Of a stretch of DNA of 64,000 bases, positions 51,931 to 60,608 are shown in pieces. The stretch is taken from the NCBI GenBank assembly GCA_035536775.1, contig DATLNM010000035.1, positions 1-64,000 of the forward strand. The letters are read 5' to 3'. The DNA is from DATLNM01 sp035536775. Its GTDB lineage: Bacteria > Actinomycetota > CADDZG01 > WHSQ01. The notes beneath the pieces are model-generated. The model searched no databases. It had not been told where the DNA came from and was given only the letters and a program-made list of their open reading frames with translations. Both the position numbers and the translations under genes were made by a program. Within the stretch, counting starts at the first letter, position 1; every line of letters starts with the position of its first letter.

Positions 51931-54047
51931 TGAAGATCTCGGTTCTGGGTGGGGGCCCCGCCGGCCTTTACTTCGCTCTCTTGATGAAGAGGTCGGATCC
52001 AGACCACGACATCACAGTTACTGAGAGGAACCCCGCCGGTGCTACGTACGGTTGGGGCGTGGTGTTCTCAGACAGGACGCTTGGCTCGTTCCGCGAGGCC
52101 GACATGAAGAGCTACGAGGACATGTCTGAGAGCCTCATCACGTGGGACGCGATCGACATCAAGTACCGCGGAGAGACGATCCGGTGCGAGGGCCAGGCTT
52201 TTGCCGGGCTTGGACGTCGCAAACTCCTTCAGATCCTCCAGGATCACTGTCGCTCACTCGGTGTCGTCATGGCCTTCGAAGAGGAGGTCCCCGACCCCTC
52301 CTTGCTCACCTCAGCGGACCTCGTGGTGGCGGCCGATGGCGTTCACAGCCTAACGAGGAAGGTCTACGAGAAACACTTTCGCCCGCGAGTCGTTCATGGC
52401 CGCTCGAGGTTCGTCTGGTTCGGAACCACCATGCCGTTCGACAGCTTCACGTTCATCTTCAGGACTAACGCTCACGGCTTATTCCAAGTACACGCGTACC
52501 CGTTCGATGGGACCACAAGCACGTTCATCGTCGAATGCAACGAGGATGTTTGGGCCAATGCAGGATTGGACCGCGCGACCGAGGACGAAACCGTCGCGTA
52601 CTGCGAGGAGCTTTTCGCAGACGATCTGCACGGACACCGATTGCTCACGAACCGGTCCTTGTGGCAGAGCTTTGCGACGGTGACCAACGCGGCGTGGACG
52701 CATGGGAACGTCGCACTCGTCGGGGATGCGGCTCATACAGCTCACTTCACGATCGGCTCCGGGACGAAACTTGCTATGGAGGATGCGATCGCTCTCGCAT
52801 CAGCACTGACCCGACAGCAAGACCTCCCGGGCGCGTTCGGCGAATACGAGGCGGCTCGAAAGCCCTTGGTCAAGAGGTTCCAGAAGGCGGCGCGTCAGAG
52901 TCAGCGGTACTTCGAGAACACCGCGCGCTACCTACACCTGGACGCGCCTCAGTTCGCTTTCCATCTGCTCAGCCGCAGCGGACGCATGGGTTACGGCGAT
53001 CTCAGGGTCCGCGACGAACGGTTGATGTCGCGCATCGATGCCTGGTTCGCGGCGTCCGCTCGCTCGGTCAACGAGCACGGCGGCGCTCCTATCTCGCCAC
53101 CTCCGGCATTTATCCCGTTGCGATCGGGGCGACTGGCCTTGGCCAATCGCATAGCGATGGAGGTGCCTGAACTCGCGTCGGGTGTGGTCGCCGGAGCGGC
53201 GCTTGTGATGACTGAGAGGGTGGCGGTGTCCGCCATAGGCCGGATCTCTCCGCGCGATCCGGGGATCTACCTAGAGGAGCACGTCGCCAAGTGGAGCGAT
53301 GTCGTCGCGCGATCGAGCAGCGGCAGCGCGCTCATGGGGATCTGTCTTTCCCATGCTGGCAGACGCGCCGCGACGGCCGATCGATCGCTTGCCACCGATG
53401 TGCCGCTCGCCCATGACGCGTGGCGCCCGCTGGCCCCTTCCGCGATCCCGTACGGTCGGCGCGCCCAAGTGCCGCTCGAGATGACCGAAGCGCAGATGAA
53501 AGATGTCGAGGACGAGTTCGTCACCGCCACCGGCCGCGCCGCACGTGCCGGGTTCGACGTGCTAAAGCTAGACATGTCTCACGGCTATCTGCTTGCGAGC
53601 TTCATCTCACCCATCAGCAATCACCGCACCGATGGATACGGCGGCGAGACCTCGGCTCGGTTCCGCTTCCCACTCTCGGTGTTCGACGCGGTTCGAGCAG
53701 AATGGCCCGAGGACAAGGCGCTATCGGTGTCCCTGGGCGCGGTCGACTGGGAGAGCGGGGGGACCTCACTCGACGATGCCGTCTGGATCGCCCAACATCT
53801 GAAGGAGCATGGATGCGACCTAGTGGAGGTGACCGCGGGTCAAGCATCAAGCGGATCGCGGTCCTACTACGACCCATACCTGTTGACCTCTTACAGTGAC
53901 CGGATCCGCAACGACGCGGGGATCCCCACCGCCGCAACCGGGATGATCACGTCTATAGACGACGTCAACACGATCGTGGCGGGTGGCCGGGCCGATGTCT
54001 GTTATCTGCTAGCGCCCCTTGCTCTGCGCTCGGGTAGCGTTGAGTGA
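51930..54047 (+). CDS. Bifunctional 2-aminobenzoyl-CoA / salicylyl-CoA monooxygenase-reductase
   Basis: 705 residues. The N-terminal half is a group A FAD monooxygenase (ISVLGGGPAGLYFALLM near residue 3; GDAAHTAHFTIGSGTKLAMEDA near 270). The C-terminal half is an Old Yellow Enzyme-type TIM barrel (RSGRLALANRIAMEVPE, DVLKLDMSHGYLLASFISP, ITSIDDVNTIVAGGRADVC). This fusion is found in anthraniloyl-CoA monooxygenase/reductase and salicylyl-CoA 5-hydroxylases. It hydroxylates and partly dearomatises an aryl-CoA ester. The C-terminus stops soon after GRADVC, which looks some 40 residues shorter than relatives. Confidence 0.87.
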   Translation: MKISVLGGGPAGLYFALLMKRSDPDHDITVTERNPAGATYGWGVVFSDRTLGSFREADMKSYEDMSESLITWDAIDIKYRGETIRCEGQAFAGLGRRKLLQILQDHCRSLGVVMAFEEEVPDPSLLTSADLVVAADGVHSLTRKVYEKHFRPRVVHGRSRFVWFGTTMPFDSFTFIFRTNAHGLFQVHAYPFDGTTSTFIVECNEDVWANAGLDRATEDETVAYCEELFADDLHGHRLLTNRSLWQSFATVTNAAWTHGNVALVGDAAHTAHFTIGSGTKLAMEDAIALASALTRQQDLPGAFGEYEAARKPLVKRFQKAARQSQRYFENTARYLHLDAPQFAFHLLSRSGRMGYGDLRVRDERLMSRIDAWFAASARSVNEHGGAPISPPPAFIPLRSGRLALANRIAMEVPELASGVVAGAALVMTERVAVSAIGRISPRDPGIYLEEHVAKWSDVVARSSSGSALMGICLSHAGRRAATADRSLATDVPLAHDAWRPLAPSAIPYGRRAQVPLEMTEAQMKDVEDEFVTATGRAARAGFDVLKLDMSHGYLLASFISPISNHRTDGYGGETSARFRFPLSVFDAVRAEWPEDKALSVSLGAVDWESGGTSLDDAVWIAQHLKEHGCDLVEVTAGQASSGSRSYYDPYLLTSYSDRIRNDAGIPTAATGMITSIDDVNTIVAGGRADVCYLLAPLALRSGSVE

Positions 54048-54874
54048 TGTCGCCGTTTCGAGCAACGCCCGGGTTCACCGATGAGTGGAAGAACTTCAGC
54101 TTCGGCGTCTCCGATGGCGTCGCGACACTGACGTTCGACCGCCCCGAAGTCCTGAACGCGTTGACGTTCGAGGTCTACGCCGACCTGCGGGATCTGCTGA
54201 CCGAGCTGCCACATCGGGGTGATGTCAGCGTTCTCGTGATCACCGGCAAGGGGCGGGGCTTCTGCTCGGGTGGTGACGTGCATCAGATCATCGGAGAGCT
54301 GCTGAAGACCGATGCGCGCGGCCTCCTCGATTTCACACGGATGACCGGTGCCGTCGTTCAGGCGATGCGTTCATGCCCCCTGCCGATCGTTGTGGCCGTC
54401 AACGGGGTCGCGGCGGGCGCTGGAGCGGTCATCGCCCTGGCGGCGGATTTCCGGATCATGGCGCGTTCGGCGTCCCTCGCATTCCTGTTCACGAAAGTCG
54501 GCCTCGCGGGCGCGGATATGGGCTCCGCTTATCTACTCCCGCGTCTCGTCGGCCTGTCCAAGGCCACCGAGCTGTTGATCCTCGGCGACACTCTCGACGC
54601 CCTTCACGCGAAAGCACTGGGGCTCACCTACGCCGTTGTGGACGATGGCGAGCTCGAAAACTCAAGCCGTGAGTTGGCAACGAAACTCGCCGAGGGACCG
54701 ACGCTGGCCTACGCCTCGACGAAGATGCTGCTTTCGCGCGAGCTTGACATGGACCTCGCGAGCGCGATCGAGCTCGAGGCGATGACTCAAGCACTGCTGA
54801 TGACCAGCAAGGACCATGCCGAGTTCTACGCGGCGTTCACCGAGCGTCGCCCACCGAAATGGACGGGGGAATGA
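54047..54874 (+). CDS. Enoyl-CoA hydratase/isomerase family protein
   Basis: 275 residues. Crotonase motifs: TFDRPEVLNALTFEVYADL, GKGRGFCSGGDVHQI (oxyanion hole), VNGVAAGAGAVIALAADFRIMA and GLAGADMGSAYLLPRLVG. In this cluster it probably hydrates or hydrolyses the ring product of the monooxygenase. The ATG overlaps the preceding stop by one base, and the next start overlaps its own stop by four. Confidence 0.9.
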   Translation: MSPFRATPGFTDEWKNFSFGVSDGVATLTFDRPEVLNALTFEVYADLRDLLTELPHRGDVSVLVITGKGRGFCSGGDVHQIIGELLKTDARGLLDFTRMTGAVVQAMRSCPLPIVVAVNGVAAGAGAVIALAADFRIMARSASLAFLFTKVGLAGADMGSAYLLPRLVGLSKATELLILGDTLDALHAKALGLTYAVVDDGELENSSRELATKLAEGPTLAYASTKMLLSRELDMDLASAIELEAMTQALLMTSKDHAEFYAAFTERRPPKWTGE

Positions 54875-55278
54875 CCACTCCACACGAGATCGTCCGTCCT
54901 CTCGGATTGGCGAATCCCGTCGGCTTCTCGCACGCGGTGGTTGCTGGTCCGGGGCGGACCGTCTATCTCGGCGGGCAAACGGGCCATGACGCCTCGGGTG
55001 AACTCGTCTCGGATGATCTCGTCGAGCAGTTCGACAGGGCCGCGGCCAACGTCGTCACCGCGCTTAGGGCCGCGGGGGCCGAGCCCGATCACCTCGTTTC
55101 GATGCAGATCTTCGTGACCGATACGGACGATTACGTGGAGGCGCTGGCCGACCTTGCACCCGCCTACCAGCGGCACTTCGGTAAGCACTATCCCGCGATA
55201 GCTCTGCTCCAGGTCGTGCGGCTCTTCGATCCCGGAGCCAAGGTCGAGCTGGTCGCGGTGGCCGTCGTCCCCGACTAG
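54871..55278 (+). CDS. RidA/YjgF family enamine/imine deaminase-like protein
   Basis: 135 residues with the family pattern LANPVGFSHAVVAGPGRTVYLGGQTGHDASG, an internal VVTALRAAGAEPDHLVSMQIFVTD and a conserved Arg in LLQVVRLFDPGAKVELVAVAVV. RidA proteins hydrolyse enamines/imines to ketones. Placed next to a 2-aminobenzoyl-CoA-type monooxygenase, it could deaminate the amino-cyclohexenone intermediate; that is inference. Confidence 0.85.
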   Translation: MTTPHEIVRPLGLANPVGFSHAVVAGPGRTVYLGGQTGHDASGELVSDDLVEQFDRAAANVVTALRAAGAEPDHLVSMQIFVTDTDDYVEALADLAPAYQRHFGKHYPAIALLQVVRLFDPGAKVELVAVAVVPD

Positions 55279-55280
55279 TC

Positions 55281-56432
55281 CTACTCGCGGTAGAGCTCGC
55301 GGGCGATCACTTCCCGCTGGATCTCGGAGGTTCCCTCATAGATGCGCGTCGCCCGGACGTCGCGATAGAGGTGCTCCAATAGGTGTCCGCGCTCGAGGCC
55401 CTGTGCTCCGTGGATCTGCACCGCGGTGTCGACGACGAATTGGGCCGTTTCCGTCGCGTACAGCTTCGCGATCGCCGAAGCCTTGGTGACCCGCTCACCG
55501 GCGTCGTAGAGGGCCGCGGCGTCGTAGACCAACAGCCGTGCAGCCTTAGTGCGCGCCGCCGCCTCGGCGAGTTGCTGCGAGATCGCCTGCAGTTCGCGTA
55601 GTGGGCGACCGAACGATTCCCTCGTCCCGGCGTGCTCGATCGCTGCGTCGAGGGCTGCCTGAGCCATGCCGACCGCGAACGCGCCGACGCTCGATCGGAA
55701 TAGGTCCAGGGTCTTCATCGCGACGGCGAAGCCTCGGTCAACCTCGCCGATCACGTGGTCGGCGGGGATGAACGCTCCGTCGAACTCCACCGTTCCGATC
55801 GCGTGTGGGGCAACGAGGTCGAGGCGCTCGCCACCGACGCCTGGTGTGTCGCCCGGTACGACGAACGCGGTGATACCGCGTGATCCGGTTTCCAGCGTGG
55901 TGCGGGCGAACACCGTGTAGACATCGGCGTCGGGAGCGTTGGAGATCCACTTCTTCTGGCCGCTTAGGCGGTAGCCGTCTCGATCCTTCTCGGCTCTCAG
56001 ATCGAGATGGGCGGAGTCCGACCCCCCCTTGGCTTCGGTCAATGCGAACCCGGCGACGGCCTCGCCAGTTGCGACCGGCGGGATCCATCTCTTGCGCAGG
56101 TCGTCGTTGCCCGCGTTCAGGATCGGATAAGACCCCAGGCCTTGGAGAGCGAAAGCGGTCTCGGCCGCGGTGGAGCCTCCCGCTAGACCTTCTCGTAGGA
56201 GACACAGCGTGACTGCCGAGGCTCCGCCCTCCGAGGTCCCTCCCAGATCTCTCGGGAAGATGCCGGGTAGCACACCGTGCTCGCCGAGCGCCTTCAAGAG
56301 CGGGCGGTTGACCCGACCGGTTTCACCTTCCTGCGCGATCGGGGCCAGCACGTCACGCGCCAGTGCGCGTACTGCCGTCAATCGCTCACGGTTCTCGTCC
56401 GAGAGGTGGAACGGGAAGTCATCGTGGCTCAT
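55281..56432 (-). CDS. Acyl-CoA dehydrogenase
   Basis: 383 residues from the ATG at 56432 (MSHDDFPFHLSDENRERLTAVR). FAD/acyl-CoA motifs: VAGFALTEAKGGSDSAHLD, KKWISNAPDADVYTVFART, and the C-terminal AVQIHGAQGLERGHLLEHLYRD and RIYEGTSEIQREVIARELY. Opposite strand to its neighbours, with 54 bp to the divergent CoA ligase, so both could share a control region. Confidence 0.92.
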   Translation of the reverse strand: MSHDDFPFHLSDENRERLTAVRALARDVLAPIAQEGETGRVNRPLLKALGEHGVLPGIFPRDLGGTSEGGASAVTLCLLREGLAGGSTAAETAFALQGLGSYPILNAGNDDLRKRWIPPVATGEAVAGFALTEAKGGSDSAHLDLRAEKDRDGYRLSGQKKWISNAPDADVYTVFARTTLETGSRGITAFVVPGDTPGVGGERLDLVAPHAIGTVEFDGAFIPADHVIGEVDRGFAVAMKTLDLFRSSVGAFAVGMAQAALDAAIEHAGTRESFGRPLRELQAISQQLAEAAARTKAARLLVYDAAALYDAGERVTKASAIAKLYATETAQFVVDTAVQIHGAQGLERGHLLEHLYRDVRATRIYEGTSEIQREVIARELYRE

Positions 56433-56486
56433 GACCAGAGACGCTACTCGTACTACGCTCCCGTGGACACCGTTCAAGGGGGAACG

Positions 56487-57845
56487 ATGAGCGAGTCGCC
56501 GTACTGGAATCCTCGCCACGAGACCATGCCTCGAGAGGACATCGAGGCGCTTCAGCTACGGAAGCTCCGCACCCTCCTAGCGTGGACCGAGGCCCAGGTC
56601 CCACACCACGCCAAGCGACTCAACGACGCGGGGGTGTCGGCGGAGTCGGTGAGCTCACTCGACGACCTGGCGCGTATCCCGTTCATGACCCGCGAGGAAT
56701 GGATGTCGTCCCAGCTCGAGCATCCGCCTTATGGACCGATACTTGCGGCCCCGATCGAATCGGCGATCCGGTACCACCTCACCTCCGGAACGACGGGCAA
56801 GACGCCCATCCGCGTTCTCGACTCGATGAAGGACTGGGAGTGGATCGCGGAGATGTGGTGCTACGGGTTCTGGGGCTTCGGCGTTCGCCCGAAAGATGTC
56901 GTGTTCTTCGCGTTCAGCTACGGGACGTTCGTCGGCTTCTGGGGGGCGCATTACGCCTGCGAGAAGATCGGATGTCTGGTTCTGCCGGGGGGCAATATGA
57001 CCACCGAGGCTCGCGTCAAGCAGATCTTCGACATGAACGCCACCGTCGTCTGCTCGACCCCGACCTATGCGCTGCGGATGGCGCAGGAGGCGCGCGGCAT
57101 GGGCATCGATCTGGTCAACGGACCGGTCGAACGCGTCATCCTGTCTGGGGAGCCGGCCGGGTCGATCCCTGCGACAAAGAAGCTGATCGAGGATCAGTGG
57201 GGCGCCAAGGCGGGCGACACCGCAGGTATGACCGAGCTCGGCACGATCATGATGTTCGAGTGTGATCGCCAGCCCGGCGGCGCCCACATCATCGAGGACC
57301 ACTACATCGAAGAGGTCATCGATCCCGACTCTGGTGAAGCCGTGGGATACGGCGAGCCCGGCGAGCGAGTGGTGACCTCGTTCGGACGAGGCTTCATCCC
57401 CGTGCTCCGCTACCGCACCCGCGACCTTGTCGTGAAGGTCCCGGGGGATACGTGCTCGTGCGGACGCACGTTCGATATCTACGACGGCGGCATCCGTGGG
57501 CGGGTGGACGACATGAAACTCGTGCGGGGGACCAACGTGTATCCGCGTGCCGTCGAAGCGATCGTGCGCGAGTTCGAGGCGGTCGACGAGTTCCAGATCC
57601 ACCTGTACACCGCCGAGGGGATCCGGGACGAGATCGAGGTCTTGGTCGAGATCCCAGATAAGAAGGTCGATGCCTACAGGATCCTGACTGACCTCGGCAA
57701 GGCTTTGGCCGAAGCCCACGAAGGCCTTCGCTTCGGCGTCCGCCAGGTAGAGGACGGCTCGCTGCCCCGGTTCGAGCTCAAGGCGAAGCGCGTGCTCGAC
57801 GAGCGCGAGGTTGTCGGAGGGGCGGGAGAGAGGAGGCAGGCATGA
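56487..57845 (+). CDS. Phenylacetate-CoA ligase-family aryl-CoA ligase
   Basis: 452 residues from the ATG at 56487 (AAGGGGGA just upstream). PaaK-type adenylate-forming enzyme: YHLTSGTTGKTP (P-loop), AFSYGTFVGFWGAHYACEKIG, CSTPTYALRMAQEA, AGMTELGTIMMFECDRQ, and RYRTRDLV with CSCGRTF. The ring acid it activates is probably the substrate of the adjacent monooxygenase, such as 2-aminobenzoate or salicylate. Substrate not determinable by motif. Confidence 0.87.
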   Translation: MSESPYWNPRHETMPREDIEALQLRKLRTLLAWTEAQVPHHAKRLNDAGVSAESVSSLDDLARIPFMTREEWMSSQLEHPPYGPILAAPIESAIRYHLTSGTTGKTPIRVLDSMKDWEWIAEMWCYGFWGFGVRPKDVVFFAFSYGTFVGFWGAHYACEKIGCLVLPGGNMTTEARVKQIFDMNATVVCSTPTYALRMAQEARGMGIDLVNGPVERVILSGEPAGSIPATKKLIEDQWGAKAGDTAGMTELGTIMMFECDRQPGGAHIIEDHYIEEVIDPDSGEAVGYGEPGERVVTSFGRGFIPVLRYRTRDLVVKVPGDTCSCGRTFDIYDGGIRGRVDDMKLVRGTNVYPRAVEAIVREFEAVDEFQIHLYTAEGIRDEIEVLVEIPDKKVDAYRILTDLGKALAEAHEGLRFGVRQVEDGSLPRFELKAKRVLDEREVVGGAGERRQA

Positions 57846-58045
57846 ACAACTCGATAGGGGTGGAGCTGACCGCCGGCCAGGCCGGGCTCGTGGAGTGCTA
57901 CGACCGCCTCGCCGAGATCCTCGGCAACGACGCGGATCTGGCGCCGTTCGAACGGCGCAATGCCCTCAAGGCCCTAGCCGCCCTGTGGCAGGTCGCCAAC
58001 GGTCTCGACATGGATCGAGGGCACATCTACCACCTGGGAGCCTAG
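57842..58045 (+). CDS. Small hypothetical protein coupled to the CoA ligase
   Basis: 67 residues; the ATG overlaps the ligase stop by four bases. Predicted all-helical (GLVECYDRLAEILG, ERRNALKALAALWQVANGLD). No family recognised. Translational coupling suggests a role with the aromatic-CoA cluster. Confidence 0.6.
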   Translation: MNNSIGVELTAGQAGLVECYDRLAEILGNDADLAPFERRNALKALAALWQVANGLDMDRGHIYHLGA

Positions 58046-58153
58046 GAACCTCTACCTGAGGGTTAGTCTACCCCGGGCATCTCCCCCCCCCAGAAACACC
58101 TGGATCCCTCGACTTTTCGCGCGCTCGTAGCGATTAGGACGTTTCCGATTTTA

Positions 58154-58171
58154 CGTAGTGGGAAAACTACG
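58154..58171. promoter_or_regulatory. Inverted repeat upstream of the second LPFTG protein
   Basis: CGTAGT-gggaaa-ACTACG, perfect 6-bp arms, about 50 bp before the start at 58222. Could be an operator or leader hairpin. The rest of the 176-bp gap shows only a C-run at 58084-58091 and a GGAGGGAAG ribosome binding site. Confidence 0.4.
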
Positions 58172-58221
58172 CCGAGTAGCCAGGCGACCACGTCGCGTTG
58201 TCGCGTTATTGAGGAGGGAAG

Positions 58222-59847
58222 ATGCGTAACAGGACCCGATTACTAGTGATCGGGGTCATGGTGGGTGCAATGGGGCTGAGTAGCGTAGCCCCTGCAGCCG
58301 CCGCAAGCCCCGAGGGAAGTGCGGCCGAGGCCCCACCGGTCGAAGTACCCGCGGTCGAGGTCACGACCCCCGACGCCCCACCGGTGGAAGCCCCACCGGT
58401 AGAGGTGCCGGCCGCAGAAGTTGCGCCTGCCGAGGCGCCCGCTCCAGAGGCCCCGCCTGCGGACGTTCCCGCGGCCGAGGTTACGGCCCCCGACGCCCCA
58501 CCGGTCGATGCACCGGCAGCCGAGGTCACGACCTCCGACGTCCCCGCTCAGGGTGGCGCCGGAGCCGAAGTGGCAGAAGCGGCTTCGTCGGACGCAGAAG
58601 TAACGGTCGACGAGACGCCGGCCAACGACCGTGCCCGCAACCAAGGCAAGCGCAAGGGCCGGGACAAGGCCCGCAATAACCGACGCAGGGGACAGAGCCA
58701 CCTCGTCGGAGTTCCTGCCGCCGTTCAAACCAGGCAGGCCTGCACTCCGGCCACCCCTGCAACACCGGCAGTCCCCGCGACACCCGCGGTTCCTGCCGAC
58801 CCGGGCGAGCCCGGCGGCGGTGCGGAGCCGGCAACCCCGGCGGTTCCGGCAACCCCGGCGGTTCCCGCCACACCCGCACAGGGGCCTTGTGGTGACCCGG
58901 CGGATAACGGCAACGGCAACAACAACCCACCGAACCCGGACCCAGGTCCGGCTGCGGGCGGATGCCCGGGTGCGCAGCCCGCGATCCCCGCAACCCCGGC
59001 GATCCCGGCCGACCCAGGTGCGCCCGGAGACGGTGCGACCCCGGCAACGCCAGCCATCCCCGCTACGCCCGCACAACCCGGCAACGGATGTCCTCCGCCT
59101 GCCGTGGAGGTTCCGACCTCCGAGCCGTGTCCCGCCGGGCAGCCCGCGGTCCCCGCGGTTCCTGCTACCCCGGCAGTCCCGGCAACGCCAGCCGATCCCG
59201 GCGAGCCCGGTGACGGAGCAACCCCCGCAACCCCCGCAACACCCGCTATCCCCGCAACCCCTGCACAACCCGCACAGCCCGGCGAGACGTGCGTACAAGC
59301 ACCGACCGTTGAGCCCGCACCCGACACGACGACCGAGGTACCGCCCCTAAACGTGATCCTTCCGGGCGATGTCGTGGCGACGGAGGAAGACGACACTGAG
59401 GTGGATTCACCCGAGGAGCGTCATGTTCCCGATAGCCCCAAGGGTGAGCCCCAGGGCTCGGTGCTGGGCGACAGGCTCGAAGGTGAAGAAGGAGATGAGC
59501 CGTCTTCGGTCCTCGGTGGTTCGTTGACCCGTGACGGCGAGTCCGTCCTCGGCGACCGGCTGTCGGCGTCTCCCTCCGAGAGGGGAAGCACCGCCGGAGC
59601 GGTCCTACCTTTCACAGGTAACGGCTCGTTCGTGCTGCTGCTCCTCCTCATCGGGTCGGCGATCGTCGCCGCAGGAGTCTTTGCGGTGAAGCTCGGGTCC
59701 GGTCGGACCTACATCCACACCCCGACGTTTGTTTCACCGATCAGCGCGACCCTGCTGAGCCGTGCCCTCACCGGGCGGCGAGCACGTTGGTCGATAGCGG
59801 CCCTCCCGCGGCTGCACGCCACGAGAGGCGCACCAAGGATCGCGTAG
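58222..59847 (+). CDS. Pro/Ala/Val-repeat surface protein with internal LPFTG motif
   Basis: 541 residues. Signal peptide (LVIGVMVGAMGLSSVAPAAAAS), an APPVEVPA-type repeat region (about 33-125), a basic linker, and collagen-like ATPAVPATPA/DPGEPG repeats (about 175-355). Then comes an acidic stretch with three VLG(D/G)xL motifs, followed by VLPFTG and a membrane helix. Unlike a standard sorting signal, about 55 residues follow the helix. Extended extracellular stalk; function unknown. Repeats are GC-rich and nearly identical in DNA. Confidence 0.75.
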   Translation: MRNRTRLLVIGVMVGAMGLSSVAPAAAASPEGSAAEAPPVEVPAVEVTTPDAPPVEAPPVEVPAAEVAPAEAPAPEAPPADVPAAEVTAPDAPPVDAPAAEVTTSDVPAQGGAGAEVAEAASSDAEVTVDETPANDRARNQGKRKGRDKARNNRRRGQSHLVGVPAAVQTRQACTPATPATPAVPATPAVPADPGEPGGGAEPATPAVPATPAVPATPAQGPCGDPADNGNGNNNPPNPDPGPAAGGCPGAQPAIPATPAIPADPGAPGDGATPATPAIPATPAQPGNGCPPPAVEVPTSEPCPAGQPAVPAVPATPAVPATPADPGEPGDGATPATPATPAIPATPAQPAQPGETCVQAPTVEPAPDTTTEVPPLNVILPGDVVATEEDDTEVDSPEERHVPDSPKGEPQGSVLGDRLEGEEGDEPSSVLGGSLTRDGESVLGDRLSASPSERGSTAGAVLPFTGNGSFVLLLLLIGSAIVAAGVFAVKLGSGRTYIHTPTFVSPISATLLSRALTGRRARWSIAALPRLHATRGAPRIA

Positions 59848-59916
59848 CAAGAAAAGCGACGCCCGGAGCGCTCGGACTGCTCCCCGAACGCTAAGGGCTA
59901 AGGAGTAAGGATCGAA

Positions 59917-59950
59917 AAGGGGGGCCAGGTCAAACGACCTGGCCCCCCTT
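59917..59950. terminator. Bidirectional Rho-independent terminator
   Basis: A perfect 15-bp stem (AAGGGGGGCCAGGTC / GACCTGGCCCCCCTT) with loop AAAC, with A-rich sequence on the left and TT on the right, between convergent genes ending at 59847 and 59972. Confidence 0.9.
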
Positions 59951-59971
59951 CATTTATGGGCTAACGCATAC

Positions 59972-60436
59972 CTATGTCGACGCGACGCGTGCCTGGGCGG
60001 CGTCGACGAACGGCTGAAGTTTTTGCTTCGCGAGTCCGAGCTCGATCGAGGTTCCGTCCTTGAACGCGATGTTCAGCTTCGAGATGAGCAGCTTCTTGTC
60101 GATCTCGATCTTGGCGATGCGGTCGTATGGATACTGCGCTCCGTTGGGATCGATCTGGTCGCTCCCAACGCGCCCACCGAAAACGTGCATCTGCTTGTCG
60201 GTGAGAACGATCCAGAACGCCAGAGCCTCTGGCCACACCGCCACATCCCCAGAGTGCGCAGCGTCCATCTGTCCCATCTTGGTCGCCGCGGCGACCACCG
60301 ACGTCAGAGCGCCTGCTTGATTCATCCCTCGCCGCCACGCGGCGCCTTTGGGCTCCGCGAGCACGACGCCGAGGACCTGCTCGCCCGGCGGGATCTTGTC
60401 GGAGTTCTTCTTGAGGAACCTCTGCTCGACGCCCAT
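59972..60436 (-). CDS. Small PH-like domain protein
   Basis: 154 residues from the ATG at 60436 (GGAGGGA upstream). After a short helix and a Gly/Ala-rich segment (ALTSVVAAATKMG), the region AFWIVLTDKQMHVFGGRVG, IAKIEIDKKLLISKLNIAFKDGTSIELGL has the strand-by-strand pattern of bacterial pleckstrin-homology domains. Cytosolic; function unknown. Confidence 0.65.
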   Translation of the reverse strand: MGVEQRFLKKNSDKIPPGEQVLGVVLAEPKGAAWRRGMNQAGALTSVVAAATKMGQMDAAHSGDVAVWPEALAFWIVLTDKQMHVFGGRVGSDQIDPNGAQYPYDRIAKIEIDKKLLISKLNIAFKDGTSIELGLAKQKLQPFVDAAQARVAST

Positions 60437-60608
60437 CGCCCATTCCCTCCCTAGGACTCCGCTGACCGCGGGGACGATAAACCTCGAGCACGCCCCGGGC
60501 AATGGGTGCGCGCCGATCGAAACTCGAGCTAGCAACCCCCTAGCGGCTTCGACACGCGAGTTAAGGTGATGCCGGATCGCGTCTTAGCTCTGGGCGGAAG
60601 GAAGGAAC

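Noticed and set aside
58243..59298. 351-codon minus-strand Cys/Arg-rich frame
   Set aside because: Shadow of the Pro/Ala/Val repeat protein; no start signal.
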